Assembly: GCF_040219215.1 (NCBI RefSeq) | Contig: NZ_JAVJSX010000022.1 | Location: 186,001-250,000 of the forward strand | Source of the DNA: Thalassobaculum_A sp040219215 | GTDB taxonomy: Bacteria > Pseudomonadota > Alphaproteobacteria > Thalassobaculales > Thalassobaculaceae | Direction of reading: 5' to 3' | DNA: 64,000 nt | Part shown: positions 25,589-34,112 of the stretch, one piece after another | Layout of the letters: each line of letters starts with the position of its first letter | How positions within the stretch are numbered: the first letter of the stretch is position 1 | Program-made: the position numbers and the translations under genes | The notes under the pieces: generated by a model | What the model saw: only the letters and a program-made list of their open reading frames with translations | The model's database searches: none | Told to the model about the DNA's origin: nothing

Positions 25589-26497
25589 ATGGAACTCTGG
25601 ATCCCGATCACCATCGTCGGCGCGTTCATGCAGAACATCCGCTCGGCGGTGCAGAAGCATCTCAAGGGTCGCCTGACCACGCTGGGGGCCGCTTATGTGC
25701 GGTTCCTGTACGCCGCACCGTTCGCCGTGCTGTACCTGTTCGGCGTCAAGGAAGTGACCGGCCTGCCATGGCCGGAGCCGAACATGATGTTCTTCGTCTA
25801 CTGCGTGGCCGGCGGCCTCTCGCAGATCGTCTTCACCGCGCTGCTGGTCTGGCTGTTCTCGTTCCGCAACTTCGCCGTGGGAACCACCTACTCGAAGACC
25901 GAAGTCGTGCAGGTCGCAATCCTGGGGTTCGTCCTGCTCGGCGACACGGTGACGCTGATCCCATCAATCGCCATTGCCGTAGCCATGGTCGGGGTCATGG
26001 CGATGTCGGCCGGCCAGGCCCAGCTCACCCTCGGCCGGCTGTTGAGCGGCCTTACCGAGAAATCGACCCTGATCGGGCTGACCTGCGGCGCCTTCCTGGG
26101 AGCCTCGGTGGTGTTCTTCCGGGGCGCGTCGCTGGCACTGGGATACGAGCACGGCGCCTGGATGCCGGCAGCCTTCGCTCTCACGATCGCGGTTGTGCTC
26201 CAGACCCTGGGGATGGGCATCTACCTGGCGATCACCGAGCGCAACACCTTGCGCGACGTGATCGTGCACTGGCGCTGGTCATTGGTGGTGGGCCTGTCGG
26301 GGGTGCTGGCCTCGATTGCCTGGTTCACCGCCTTCACCCTGCAGAATGCGGCCTATGTCCGCGCGCTCGGCCAGATCGAACTGGTGTTCACGTTCTTCTT
26401 CTCGGTCGTCGTGTTTCGCGAGAAGACCAGCCGGATCGAGGTGTTCGGCATCATGCTGGTGGTGGTCGCCATCCTGATGCTGGTCCTGGGACGCTGA
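25589..26497 (+). CDS. DMT-superfamily (EamA-type) permease
   Basis: 302 residues from ATG 25589. About ten hydrophobic segments in two five-helix repeats; recognisable EamA elements are NFAVGTTYSKTEVVQVAILG in the first repeat and LQNAAYVRALGQIELVFTFF in the second. Members export amino acids or other metabolites. Divergently placed relative to the class III aminotransferase. Confidence 0.88.
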   Translation: MELWIPITIVGAFMQNIRSAVQKHLKGRLTTLGAAYVRFLYAAPFAVLYLFGVKEVTGLPWPEPNMMFFVYCVAGGLSQIVFTALLVWLFSFRNFAVGTTYSKTEVVQVAILGFVLLGDTVTLIPSIAIAVAMVGVMAMSAGQAQLTLGRLLSGLTEKSTLIGLTCGAFLGASVVFFRGASLALGYEHGAWMPAAFALTIAVVLQTLGMGIYLAITERNTLRDVIVHWRWSLVVGLSGVLASIAWFTAFTLQNAAYVRALGQIELVFTFFFSVVVFREKTSRIEVFGIMLVVVAILMLVLGR

Positions 26498-26512
26498 GAG
26501 GATCCAGGATAT

Positions 26513-26541
26513 TTGCATCAAAGGCCGGCCGTCTGCATAAT
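26513..26541 (+). promoter_or_regulatory. Sigma-70-like promoter close to the NrsF-like gene start
   Basis: TTGCAT and CATAAT are separated by 17 bp. Transcription would begin at about 26548, almost on the ATG at 26547, so a leaderless mRNA is possible. Confidence 0.4.
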
Positions 26542-26546
26542 GAACG

Positions 26547-27212
26547 ATGTCTAATGTGTGGCGCCCGCGGTATCGGATACGCGAATTGGCGAGCGGTTTG
26601 CGCTGGATGCGCCCGCCGCCGGCGCAGGCTGTGCGGACCGCTCTGTGGGTTCTGGCGGTCGTGATCCTGGTGTCGATCCTGTACGCCACCGCCCATCGGG
26701 TCACGCTGAAGCCCGCCGATCCTCTGTCTCCCTACCTGTGGACCGCGACGCTGGCTTCGGCCATGACTGCGGTACTCGGCGCTCTGGCCGCGTTCGAAAT
26801 CGGCCAGCCCGGCCATTCCAGGTGGTGGCCGCTTCTGCCAATGCCCGCCCTGGCGCTTTGGTTCGCCGCCACCGGCTTCGGCTGCATCGGAACGCTGTTC
26901 GCCCCGAACAGTTGGGGTGTCGTCGCGCCCGAGGCCATGGAGTGCCTGCTGTTCATTCTCGGCACGGCAGTACCGCTGTCGGTCGGGTTGCTAACCCTCA
27001 TCCGCTGGGCGAAGCCGCGCCATCCAACGCTGGTCGGGGCGATCGGCGGCCTGGCGGTTGCCGCTACCGCGGTCAGCCTGCTGACCTTAGTCCATCCGCA
27101 CAACTCGGCGCTGCTCGACATTCTGGCGCACGGCGTCGGTGTGGCTGTTGTCGTGGCCGCCAACGTGGCCTTGGCGGGACGGTGGTCGCGCAACCGGATG
27201 GCCACCTTGTAG
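26547..27212 (+). CDS. Six-helix membrane protein resembling NrsF (DUF1109)
   Basis: 221 residues. Six hydrophobic helices at about 32-48, 62-82, 95-115, 131-152, 162-182 and 190-212. The C-terminal half (ECLLFILGTAVPLSVGL, then a basic loop RWAKPRHPTLVGAIGG and VHPHNSALLDILAHGVGVAV) follows the pattern of NrsF/DUF1109 proteins, membrane anti-sigma factors that hold ECF sigma factors such as Caulobacter SigF. No sigma-factor gene is adjacent, which is unusual for the family. Family assignment is from pattern memory and is moderate. Confidence 0.55.
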   Translation: MSNVWRPRYRIRELASGLRWMRPPPAQAVRTALWVLAVVILVSILYATAHRVTLKPADPLSPYLWTATLASAMTAVLGALAAFEIGQPGHSRWWPLLPMPALALWFAATGFGCIGTLFAPNSWGVVAPEAMECLLFILGTAVPLSVGLLTLIRWAKPRHPTLVGAIGGLAVAATAVSLLTLVHPHNSALLDILAHGVGVAVVVAANVALAGRWSRNRMATL

Positions 27213-27267
27213 TTGGGTCCAGGATCGCGAGGTCGCTTGGCTCCGCTTCTCCTATCCAACGCGGATC

Positions 27268-27333
27268 ATGGATCTTGTAGCGGAGTTGCGCCGATACGAT
27301 ATAATGCGCGCTGAAGATGGGTGGATCTCCTAG
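27268..27333 (+). CDS. Possible 21-residue ORF or gene-start remnant
   Basis: ATG at 27268 encodes MDLVAELRRYDIMRAEDGWIS and then TAG. Its amphipathic, charged composition resembles the start of a real cytosolic protein more than random GC-rich sequence. No good ribosome site is seen. It may be a micro-gene or the head of a decayed one. A TATAAT hexamer overlaps it at 27300-27305. Confidence 0.25.
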   Translation: MDLVAELRRYDIMRAEDGWIS

Positions 27334-27396
27334 GCGTCGATTCTCGACGTAGGACCTGCCCGCCGGCCCTTGAATTCCTCATTCAACGGACCGGCA

Positions 27397-27834
27397 ATGA
27401 GGATCGGACGAACCTCGATGACGAGCGCACGCCAGTGCCGGGTTAGCAGTGCGGGCATTCTGTCGCGCCTGAGTTCGATGCTGTGGCTGGCAACCGCGCT
27501 CTCCGTCCTGCAGTGGACACCGACTCCCATTGATCCACATGTGTTTGTCCGGCTTATGGCCGGCCACGAACACGACGCCGGCTTGGCCGTCACCGATCGC
27601 TCGTCCTCCCCTGCGGTGGAAGCCCGTGCGGGTCTGTCGGCGACCTTGGGCGAAAAGCGATCTTCCGCAGGACAGTCGGCCCCGGTTGCCACGGGCGATA
27701 CGGCGACGATCTTTGCATCCTGGGACATCACGCCGGATGTCAAAAGCGGCTCGGTGCTGATCGAAAGCGTCCCGATCGTTGCGCGAACAATCCACCACAG
27801 CGCCTTCACCGCCCGCAGCCCCCCACTGGGTTGA
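27397..27834 (+). CDS. Hypothetical protein with an N-terminal hydrophobic segment
   Basis: 145 residues from the ATG at 27397; a TTG at 27370 would add nine. After a basic N-terminus there is a short hydrophobic stretch (LSRLSSMLWLATALSVLQW) that could be a signal anchor. The rest is Ser/Ala-rich and low in recognisable structure. I recognise no family. The opposite strand is also open across this span, so coding status is uncertain. It lies between the NrsF-like gene and the small membrane-protein cluster; 27835-28018 holds nothing that I recognise. Confidence 0.35.
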   Translation: MRIGRTSMTSARQCRVSSAGILSRLSSMLWLATALSVLQWTPTPIDPHVFVRLMAGHEHDAGLAVTDRSSSPAVEARAGLSATLGEKRSSAGQSAPVATGDTATIFASWDITPDVKSGSVLIESVPIVARTIHHSAFTARSPPLG

Positions 27835-28018
27835 CGTCCGGCCGCGCCTGATCGCGCCCCCTTCACCGAATAATATCTTAGCGCCGCCCCGTTCGGCCGA
27901 CCCCGTCGGCAACGGGCTCCGTGCAAGCGGTCCGAACCTTCGTGTTGTGCACACATGCCTCCTTTGAGCGGCACGTGTCGCCACGCAGCGGGCCGCTCCG
28001 CTCAAGGAACGTCGTTCA

Positions 28019-28342
28019 ATGGAAACAATGCTCGAGTATGCCGCTACCGGCATCGTGCTGATCGCCGCCGGATCCATCGGCATGGCCCGCTCCGCCATCT
28101 ACTTTCGATCCACAGAGACCGGAGAAGACCGGTTCTTCTCAACCTCCCTGGTATCCGTCGCACTGGTCGGCTTGCTGATCAGTGGCGCGTTCTTCCTTGG
28201 CAACGCGGTGCTTGAGATCGCCGGGCCGGCTCAGATTCTCGCCGGGCTGGCCGCCTTCGCCTACGCGGTTTTGGTGCCGTTCGTGGCTTGGCGCACATTC
28301 GGCCCGCGGCCGGACACCACCGGAGCCGGAGCGGTTGTATGA
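28019..28342 (+). CDS. Small membrane protein of unknown function (107 aa)
   Basis: 107 residues with three predicted helices (about 7-24, 43-63 and 70-92). An AAGGAACG site stands upstream of the ATG. I recognise no domain. Its stop overlaps the next start (ATGA), so it is translationally coupled to another small membrane protein. Confidence 0.6.
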   Translation: METMLEYAATGIVLIAAGSIGMARSAIYFRSTETGEDRFFSTSLVSVALVGLLISGAFFLGNAVLEIAGPAQILAGLAAFAYAVLVPFVAWRTFGPRPDTTGAGAVV

Positions 28343-28617
28343 GCGCCACGCTCGATGATCTGGACCTCGGGCGATTGCCCGAGGTCGGATCCGGCTGGCT
28401 GCCTGCCGTCGTAGCGGCCGTGTCGGTCGGCATTCTCGTCGCGTCCACCCTCGGCACCGTCGCGGCGATCATTGCCGGGTTCGGCTTGAAGCTGCTTGGG
28501 GTCCCCGAAGCCTGGGCGGCCGGTTCGGCGGCAATTGTAGCACTCGTCTCGCTCGCTCCGGCGGCGGCTCTCGGCCGTCGGGTCTGGCAACTGGAACGGC
28601 AAGGCTTCGGGGAATAG
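28339..28617 (+). CDS. Small membrane protein of unknown function (92 aa)
   Basis: 92 residues with two long hydrophobic segments (about 20-50 and 58-76) rich in Ala, Val and Gly and a charged C-terminus RVWQLERQGFGE. The ATG overlaps the preceding TGA. No family is recognised. The coupling suggests a complex with its neighbour. Confidence 0.6.
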   Translation: MSATLDDLDLGRLPEVGSGWLPAVVAAVSVGILVASTLGTVAAIIAGFGLKLLGVPEAWAAGSAAIVALVSLAPAAALGRRVWQLERQGFGE

Positions 28618-28678
28618 CCCGCCTGGCCTTCAACGATCCATTCGGTTCAACCGCCGCACACCCATGGAGGAAGCGGTC

Positions 28679-28891
28679 ATGCTTGTGGGTATCGAAGTCG
28701 TTCTCGCACTCGCCGCCATCGGCGCCGCCGTCACGATGATCGTGATCGGCCTGCGTCGGAGGACCGTCGCAGTCGCTCGCCCCAATGTCGATCCGTCAGA
28801 TGACAACGTGATCGCCACCAACCTCTACTGTCTGGCAATCATCGGACTGCTGTTCTTCGGCGGCAGTTTTCTGGCCAGCCTGATGATGTAG
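28679..28891 (+). CDS. Small two-helix membrane protein of unknown function (70 aa)
   Basis: 70 residues from the ATG at 28679, chosen because GGAGGA ends about nine bases upstream; the earlier ATG at 28664 overlaps that site. Helix 1 about residues 4-25 (VVLALAAIGAAVTMIVIGL) and helix 2 about 48-68 (LAIIGLLFFGGSFLASLMM), joined by a polar loop. Third member of a run of tiny membrane-protein genes in one direction. Confidence 0.55.
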   Translation: MLVGIEVVLALAAIGAAVTMIVIGLRRRTVAVARPNVDPSDDNVIATNLYCLAIIGLLFFGGSFLASLMM

Positions 28892-28920
28892 AGTGCCTGA
28901 TGGCCTGGCGGTCGGACCGT

Positions 28921-30525
28921 TCATCCGGCCGCCAGGATCATGTCCGCAGCCTTCTCGGCGATCATCAACGTGGCTGCATTGGTGTTTGCCGAAACCATGG
29001 TCGGCATGACCGACGCATCGACCACCCGAATGCCGGACAAGCCGTTCAGCCGCAGATCGGGCGAGACGACCGCCCGTGGGTCGGAGCCCATCCGGCATGT
29101 GCCAACGGCATGGTAGACCGTCGCACCCTTGGCCCGTGCGTATCCCAGAAGTTCATCATCCGACTGCACTTGCGGGCCCGGCAAGGTCTCTGGTCCGCGA
29201 TATGGCTCCAGGACGGAACCGGCGAGCAGGCGCCGCGCCCACCGAAGGCCGTCGATCACCGCCCGCCGGTCGGTCTCGGCCGTCAGGTAGTTCGGTTGGA
29301 TCGCTGGCGGATCATCGGGATCGGCCGACCGGGCGCGGACGTAGCCGCGGCTGTCCGGCCGCATCTGCCACACACCCACCGTCATGCCCGGCTTCCGCTG
29401 CAACTGGCCGACCACGCCGTCGGAATAGCTGGCCGGCGTGAAGACGAACTGCAGATCGGGCAGCTCCAGCTCCGGATGCGACCGCACGAACGCGCCGACA
29501 TGCGCCGGGCTGAACGCCAGCAACCCGCCGCCGGTGGCAAGCCATCGAGCGATCTCCCACCACAGCCGCGGTCCGCGAGCCCGTTCGTTCAGGGTGATCG
29601 GTTTGGTGACCTGATGGACCACCCGAATGGCGTAGTGGTCCTGCAGGCCTTCGCCCACCCCGGGCAGATCGTGAGCCACGGGTATTCCGAGTTCGCGCAG
29701 GCGATCGCCCGACCCGATGCCGGACAGCTGCAGCAGGTGCGGTGAACTGACCGCGCCGGCCGACAGGATGACCTCGGCACCGGCGACCGAGCGGTGAACC
29801 TTGCCGTGCTGGCGCCAGGTCACCCCCGTGGCACGCGTTCCGTCCATGTCGATCCGCAATACCTGGGCGTGGCTCTCGACCCGCAGATTACTGCGATTGC
29901 GCACCGGATGCAGGAACCCGGTCGCGGCGCTGTGCCGCCGACCGCCTCGGATCGTGCGCTGGTAGTAGCCCACACCTTCCTGGACGGCGCCGTTGTAGTC
30001 GGGGTTGCGCGGCACTCCGGCTTCCTCCGCACCGGCGATGAACGCCTCGCAGATCGGGTGCCGCTCGTGGATGTCGGAGACATGCTGCGGACCGCCGGCG
30101 CCGTGGTAGTCGTCGGCGCCGCTCGAACGATCCTCGGCCCGACGGAAGTACGGCAGCACGTCCTCGTAGGACCAGCCACGATTGCCGAGTTGTGCCCAGG
30201 TATCGAAATCCCTGGCCTGGCCCCGGACATACAGGTGGCCGTTGATTGAACTGGAGCCGCCCAGCACCTTGCCGCGCGGGAAGAAAATTGCCCGGTTGTC
30301 GACGCCGGCGCCCGGCTCAGTCGTGTAGCACCAGTTGAATCGCGGATCCTGGAATGTCTTCAGAAACCCGACCGGTGCGCGGACGTAGGGATGCGCGTCG
30401 GAACCACCGGCTTCCAGAACCAGCACCCTGTTGCCAGGATCGGCCGACAGCCGGTTCGCCAACACGCAGCCGGCCGAACCGGCCCCGACGATGATGTAGT
30501 CCCAGACATCCGACCCGCTTTGCAT
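28921..30525 (-). CDS. GMC-family FAD-dependent oxidoreductase (choline dehydrogenase-like)
   Basis: 534 residues starting MQSGSDVWDYIIVGAGSAGC; a longer frame exists, but AGGAGG lies upstream of this ATG. FAD Rossmann motif IIVGAGSAGCVLANRL, GMC signature GKVLGGSSSINGHLYVRG, second signature GAVSSPHLLQLSGIG and the C-terminal active-site region YHAVGTCRMGSDPRAVVSPD. It oxidises a primary alcohol. Its start is 16 bp after the stop of the upstream TauD-like gene, indicating one operon. The substrate is not evident. Confidence 0.92.
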   Translation of the reverse strand: MQSGSDVWDYIIVGAGSAGCVLANRLSADPGNRVLVLEAGGSDAHPYVRAPVGFLKTFQDPRFNWCYTTEPGAGVDNRAIFFPRGKVLGGSSSINGHLYVRGQARDFDTWAQLGNRGWSYEDVLPYFRRAEDRSSGADDYHGAGGPQHVSDIHERHPICEAFIAGAEEAGVPRNPDYNGAVQEGVGYYQRTIRGGRRHSAATGFLHPVRNRSNLRVESHAQVLRIDMDGTRATGVTWRQHGKVHRSVAGAEVILSAGAVSSPHLLQLSGIGSGDRLRELGIPVAHDLPGVGEGLQDHYAIRVVHQVTKPITLNERARGPRLWWEIARWLATGGGLLAFSPAHVGAFVRSHPELELPDLQFVFTPASYSDGVVGQLQRKPGMTVGVWQMRPDSRGYVRARSADPDDPPAIQPNYLTAETDRRAVIDGLRWARRLLAGSVLEPYRGPETLPGPQVQSDDELLGYARAKGATVYHAVGTCRMGSDPRAVVSPDLRLNGLSGIRVVDASVMPTMVSANTNAATLMIAEKAADMILAAG

Positions 30526-30541
30526 CAGTAGTTCACCCTCC

Positions 30542-31414
30542 TCAGGCGACGGCGCACGCGTCGGCCACCGTCGGGCCATCCCCTGCGATCGTCGTGCGCA
30601 CCATATGCCGCGCCTCGGTGGTGCCCCGGAACGGCGTCGCGCGATGCAGCACCGCGCGGTTGTCCCACAGGATCAGATCGAAGGGCCGCCACTTGTGGGT
30701 ATAGATGAACTGATCCTGGGCGGCGAAAGCCATCAGTTCCTCGATCAGGGCTCGACCCGCTTCGTCGCTCATCCCTTCCACCGTGGCCGCATGGGCGCCC
30801 AGATACAGCGAACGGCCGAGTTCCGGCCCGTGATCCAGGACCATGGCCTGGCGCACCGGCGGCACCGCCTCGCGCTCCTCGGCCGTCACCAGTTCTGGAT
30901 CGATCCTGCTGCGCGAATGGGTGTAGTCGTGAATCGCAACCCGGCCTTCGACGGCGTCCCTGAGGCGCAGCGGCAGGGCGGCATACACCGCGCGCATGCA
31001 GCAGTACTGGGTATCGCCGCCCGCCGAGGGAATCGCCCGCGCCGACAGCATCGATGCCCGTGCCGGATTCGGCTTGAATGAGCTGTCGGTGTGCCAGAAC
31101 TGGTTGGCGCGGTTGTTCAGCATCTGCCGCGACGTCGGCGGAACGATCTGCCCGTCGGAACCGATGTTCGACAGCACCACGAGGTGACTCCCCGCCCCAT
31201 TGGTTCCGACCTTTGTCGTCTCCAGCGGACCGAAGCGTCGGCTGAACCGGATCTGCACCTCGTCGCTGATCGCCTGTTCGCGGAACACCAGGACGGAGCG
31301 CCGGCGGAAGGCGTCTTCGATCTGCGCAAAGGTCGCATCATCGGGGCCTGCCATAAGATCGAGGCCGACGACCTCGGAGGCGAACAGAGTGTGCAAGGGG
31401 GTCACCTGGATCAC
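30542..31414 (-). CDS. TauD/TfdA-family 2-oxoglutarate-dependent dioxygenase
   Basis: 290 residues with a GTG start (VIQVTPLHTLFASEVVGLDL), GAGGA upstream; 20 more residues are possible upstream. The Fe(II) facial triad is visible: FWHTDSSF (His-x-Asp) and the distal His in AVLHRATPF; the 2-oxoglutarate Arg is in HMVRTTIAG. Family members hydroxylate taurine, alkyl sulfates or aryloxyalkanoates. Followed by a GMC oxidoreductase and preceded by a LysR gene, all on the same strand. Confidence 0.92.
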   Translation of the reverse strand: MIQVTPLHTLFASEVVGLDLMAGPDDATFAQIEDAFRRRSVLVFREQAISDEVQIRFSRRFGPLETTKVGTNGAGSHLVVLSNIGSDGQIVPPTSRQMLNNRANQFWHTDSSFKPNPARASMLSARAIPSAGGDTQYCCMRAVYAALPLRLRDAVEGRVAIHDYTHSRSRIDPELVTAEEREAVPPVRQAMVLDHGPELGRSLYLGAHAATVEGMSDEAGRALIEELMAFAAQDQFIYTHKWRPFDLILWDNRAVLHRATPFRGTTEARHMVRTTIAGDGPTVADACAVA

Positions 31415-31500
31415 GGCAAGGGTCCTCTTCCGGCGCTTCGATACCGACAGAGTGGCAAACCCGGCCCTTGCCAATAAGCAGGAAAATAAAGGAAAATCTT

Positions 31501-31515
31501 TCCCGATTATCGGGA
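31501..31515. promoter_or_regulatory. Palindrome between LysR and TauD-like genes
   Basis: TCCCGATTATCGGGA, perfect 7+1+7 symmetry, immediately after the LysR stop and about 87 bp before the dioxygenase start. It could be an operator for the LysR protein or a weak terminator stem; on the minus strand an A/T-rich stretch follows. Confidence 0.45.
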
Positions 31516-32424
31516 CTATAAAACATCCGACTCCGCCAGGAAGGCCTGGAGATGGGTCACGAAGGCCAATGTCTTGGCCGGCACCATCGGATTGCGGGCG
31601 TGCACGGCGTAGATCTCTTCACGGTACCCTTCGGGGTAACAGGCAATATCGTTCAGGCAACGCACGAGGGTGCCCGCGCGCAGGTCGCCGGCCACCATCC
31701 ATCGCGGCAGCAGCGCCAACCCGATGCCGTCCAGCAGGGCGGCGCGCAACGCCTCGCCACTGTTTGAGCGCAGCGGGCCGGCAACCGTCACTTCCCGGCG
31801 ACCGGAAGCCGTTTCAAACACCCAGACCGACGGCTCGAAATCCCGGCGGTAGCCAAGGCAGGCATGGCGGTCCAGATCATCCGGACCGACCGGCGGCGGG
31901 AACTTCGCGAAATAGGCCGGGCTGGCGCACATGACCCGCTCGGCCGACGCCAGCCGGTGCGCCACCAGCGACTTCTCCACCGGCTCGCCCAGCCGGATCA
32001 CCAGATCGACCCCGCGGGTCGGCGCAATCTCCACGATCTCCGTCAGCGTCAGGTCGATCTCGACATCCGGATATGCCTCGCGGAACGCCGGCAGCGCCGG
32101 CAGCACATGCAGCATCCCGAACGACCGCCGGGCGGTAACCCGCAGCACCCCGGCCGGCCGGGACTGCAGATCGCCAGCCTGGCGCAGCGCTCCGTCGAGT
32201 TCGTCGAGCAGCACCGAGACCCGCTCGTACAGATGCCGCCCGGCCTCGGTCGCCGACACCGACCGGGTGGTGCGATCAAGCAACCGGACCCGCAGATCGG
32301 ACTCCAGGTCCTGCAGGCGCTTCGACGCCGCTGTGCTGGACATGCCGAGCGAACGGCCGGCACCGGTGATGCTTCCGGTATCGACCACCCGGATGAACAG
32401 GCGCAAAGCAGAAAGGCGATCCAC
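31516..32424 (-). CDS. LysR-family transcriptional regulator
   Basis: 302 residues, GTG start with AAGGAG seven bases upstream. N-terminal HTH (RLSALRLFIRVVDTGSITGA) with the Ser/Thr-rich recognition helix SSTAASKRLQDLE, then the effector domain from about residue 90. It is upstream of, and co-oriented with, the dioxygenase and GMC genes and probably regulates them. Confidence 0.92.
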   Translation of the reverse strand: MDRLSALRLFIRVVDTGSITGAGRSLGMSSTAASKRLQDLESDLRVRLLDRTTRSVSATEAGRHLYERVSVLLDELDGALRQAGDLQSRPAGVLRVTARRSFGMLHVLPALPAFREAYPDVEIDLTLTEIVEIAPTRGVDLVIRLGEPVEKSLVAHRLASAERVMCASPAYFAKFPPPVGPDDLDRHACLGYRRDFEPSVWVFETASGRREVTVAGPLRSNSGEALRAALLDGIGLALLPRWMVAGDLRAGTLVRCLNDIACYPEGYREEIYAVHARNPMVPAKTLAFVTHLQAFLAESDVL

Positions 32425-32528
32425 ACCAACTCCTTGAGAGCATCTATCGGACGAACGAGCTTAGCGAGCGGTGTCCCCCTGCGGGAAGGAGGCCGAATCG
32501 CCGAGTGTCGCCCGCCTCGGTGTCCGGC

Positions 32529-33107
32529 TCATGATCCTGCCGGGCCGGCCGAGACGATGACCGCCACAAAGCGCTTCAGGTTGTCTTCCACGAAGCGTTC
32601 AACATCGACGCTCGGATCGAAGCTCCACCACAGCAGCGAGCCCTGCCATTGCGACGCGACCAGCAGGCCGACGCCCCGCGGGGCGCCCGGAATTCGCGCG
32701 AAACAGTCCTCCAGAACGGCAGTCAGCGTCGCTTTCCAGGCCGCACCCCGCGCCCTGAGGACCGGGTCCCTGAGGTCCTCGCGCAGGATCAGCAGGCCGT
32801 CCGCATAGGTTTCGATCCCACCGTAGTCCTGGGACAAGTTCACCAGCATGTCGACTGCACCGTCCGGCGTCCTCGGAACCGACGCCGCCAATGCGGCCGT
32901 CCTGTCATCCAGGCGATCCCAGGCATGCAGCAGCGCCCCCTGAACAAGCCCGTCCTTGGTGCCGAAGCGTTGCACCAACGTCGATGCGGACAAGCCGCAG
33001 GCCCGTGCCAGGCTGGCGAAGGTAAGGCCGTCCGGTCCACGTTCGTGGAGCAGCCGATGCGCTGCCCCCAGCACTTCGATATCAGGCAGAGTTTTCGGTC
33101 GCGCCAT
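32529..33107 (-). CDS. TetR-family transcriptional regulator
   Basis: 192 residues. The HTH is at about 10-55 (VLGAAHRLLHERGPDGLTFA, LARACGLSASTLVQRFGTKD). The C-terminal ligand domain has no clear subfamily mark. It is divergent from the SDR gene at 33204, with a 24-bp near-palindrome in between, so it probably represses both. Confidence 0.92.
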   Translation of the reverse strand: MARPKTLPDIEVLGAAHRLLHERGPDGLTFASLARACGLSASTLVQRFGTKDGLVQGALLHAWDRLDDRTAALAASVPRTPDGAVDMLVNLSQDYGGIETYADGLLILREDLRDPVLRARGAAWKATLTAVLEDCFARIPGAPRGVGLLVASQWQGSLLWWSFDPSVDVERFVEDNLKRFVAVIVSAGPAGS

Positions 33108-33119
33108 CTTGACTCCAGT

Positions 33120-33143
33120 TTATAACCGAACGATCGTTTATAA
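33120..33143. promoter_or_regulatory. Probable TetR operator
   Basis: A 24-bp near-palindrome: left half TTATAACCGAAC, right half GATCGTTTATAA; 10 of 12 pairs are symmetric. It lies 12 bp upstream of the tetR start and about 60 bp upstream of the SDR start, ideal for autorepression and control of the SDR gene. Confidence 0.7.
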
Positions 33144-33203
33144 ATTATCTCACCAATGGCTGCCACCCTGTCGGCAGTCATGATGCGATGCTGGGAGAGC
33201 TTT

Positions 33204-34112
33204 ATGCCACTGAAAGGAAAGGTCGCCCTGGTCGCCGGCGCCACCCGCGGGGCCGGACGAGGCATCGCGGTCGAGCTCGGCGCTGCGGACGCGACGGTCT
33301 ATGTCACCGGCCGTACGACCCGCGGCCAGCAATCGGAATACGGTCGGCCGGAAACCATCGAGGAGACGGCCGAACTCGTCTCTGCGGCAGGCGGCAACGG
33401 CATCGCCATCCAGGTCGATCACCTGGTCAGCGAACAGGTCGAAGAGCTGGTCGGGCGGATTCGAACCGATCAGGGCCGGCTCGACATCCTGGTGAACGAC
33501 ATCTGGGGCGGCGAGAAGCTGTTCGAGTGGAACAAGCCAGTCTGGGAGCACGATCTCCAGAACGGTCTGCGCCTGTTGAGACTCGGCATCGACACCCACC
33601 TGATCACGGCACATCACACCCTGCCCCTGCTGATCGAACGTCCCGGCGGCCTGCTGGTCGAGGTGACGGACGGCACCGCCGACTACAACGCCCGGAACTA
33701 CCGGCTGTCGCCGTTCTACGATCTTGCCAAGGTCGCGGCGACCCGGATGGCCTGGGCGCACGCCAAAGACCTGCAGCCCCACGGCGCGACGGCGGTGTCG
33801 ATCACGCCGGGCTGGCTGCGTTCCGAGATGATGTTGGACAACTACCAGGTAACCGAGGCGAACTGGCGTGACGCGACGGCTGTGTCGCCGCACTTTGCAA
33901 TCTCCGAGACACCCCGGTTCATCGGCCGCACGCTGGCGGCCCTGGCGGCCGACCCCGACCGGGCGCGGTGGAACGGCCAATCCCTGTCCAGCGGCCAGTT
34001 GGCCCGAATCTACGGCGTCACCGATCTTGACGGGTCTTGCCCAGACGCCTGGCGCTACATTGACGAGGTCCAGGACGTCGGCAAGCCGGCGGATACAACG
34101 GGCTACCGGTAG
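33204..34112 (+). CDS. SDR-family oxidoreductase (DHRS1-like)
   Basis: 302 residues from ATG 33204 with GGGAGAG upstream. The Rossmann motif GATRGAGRGIAVELG and the catalytic Y-x-x-x-K in FYDLAKVAATRMA are present. The Ser position of the usual triad is not evident (LLVEVTDGTADY), and the NNAG equivalent reads VNDIWGG, features shared with the DHRS1-like branch. Substrate unknown. Controlled by the divergent TetR, by inference from the operator between them. Confidence 0.87.
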   Translation: MPLKGKVALVAGATRGAGRGIAVELGAADATVYVTGRTTRGQQSEYGRPETIEETAELVSAAGGNGIAIQVDHLVSEQVEELVGRIRTDQGRLDILVNDIWGGEKLFEWNKPVWEHDLQNGLRLLRLGIDTHLITAHHTLPLLIERPGGLLVEVTDGTADYNARNYRLSPFYDLAKVAATRMAWAHAKDLQPHGATAVSITPGWLRSEMMLDNYQVTEANWRDATAVSPHFAISETPRFIGRTLAALAADPDRARWNGQSLSSGQLARIYGVTDLDGSCPDAWRYIDEVQDVGKPADTTGYR

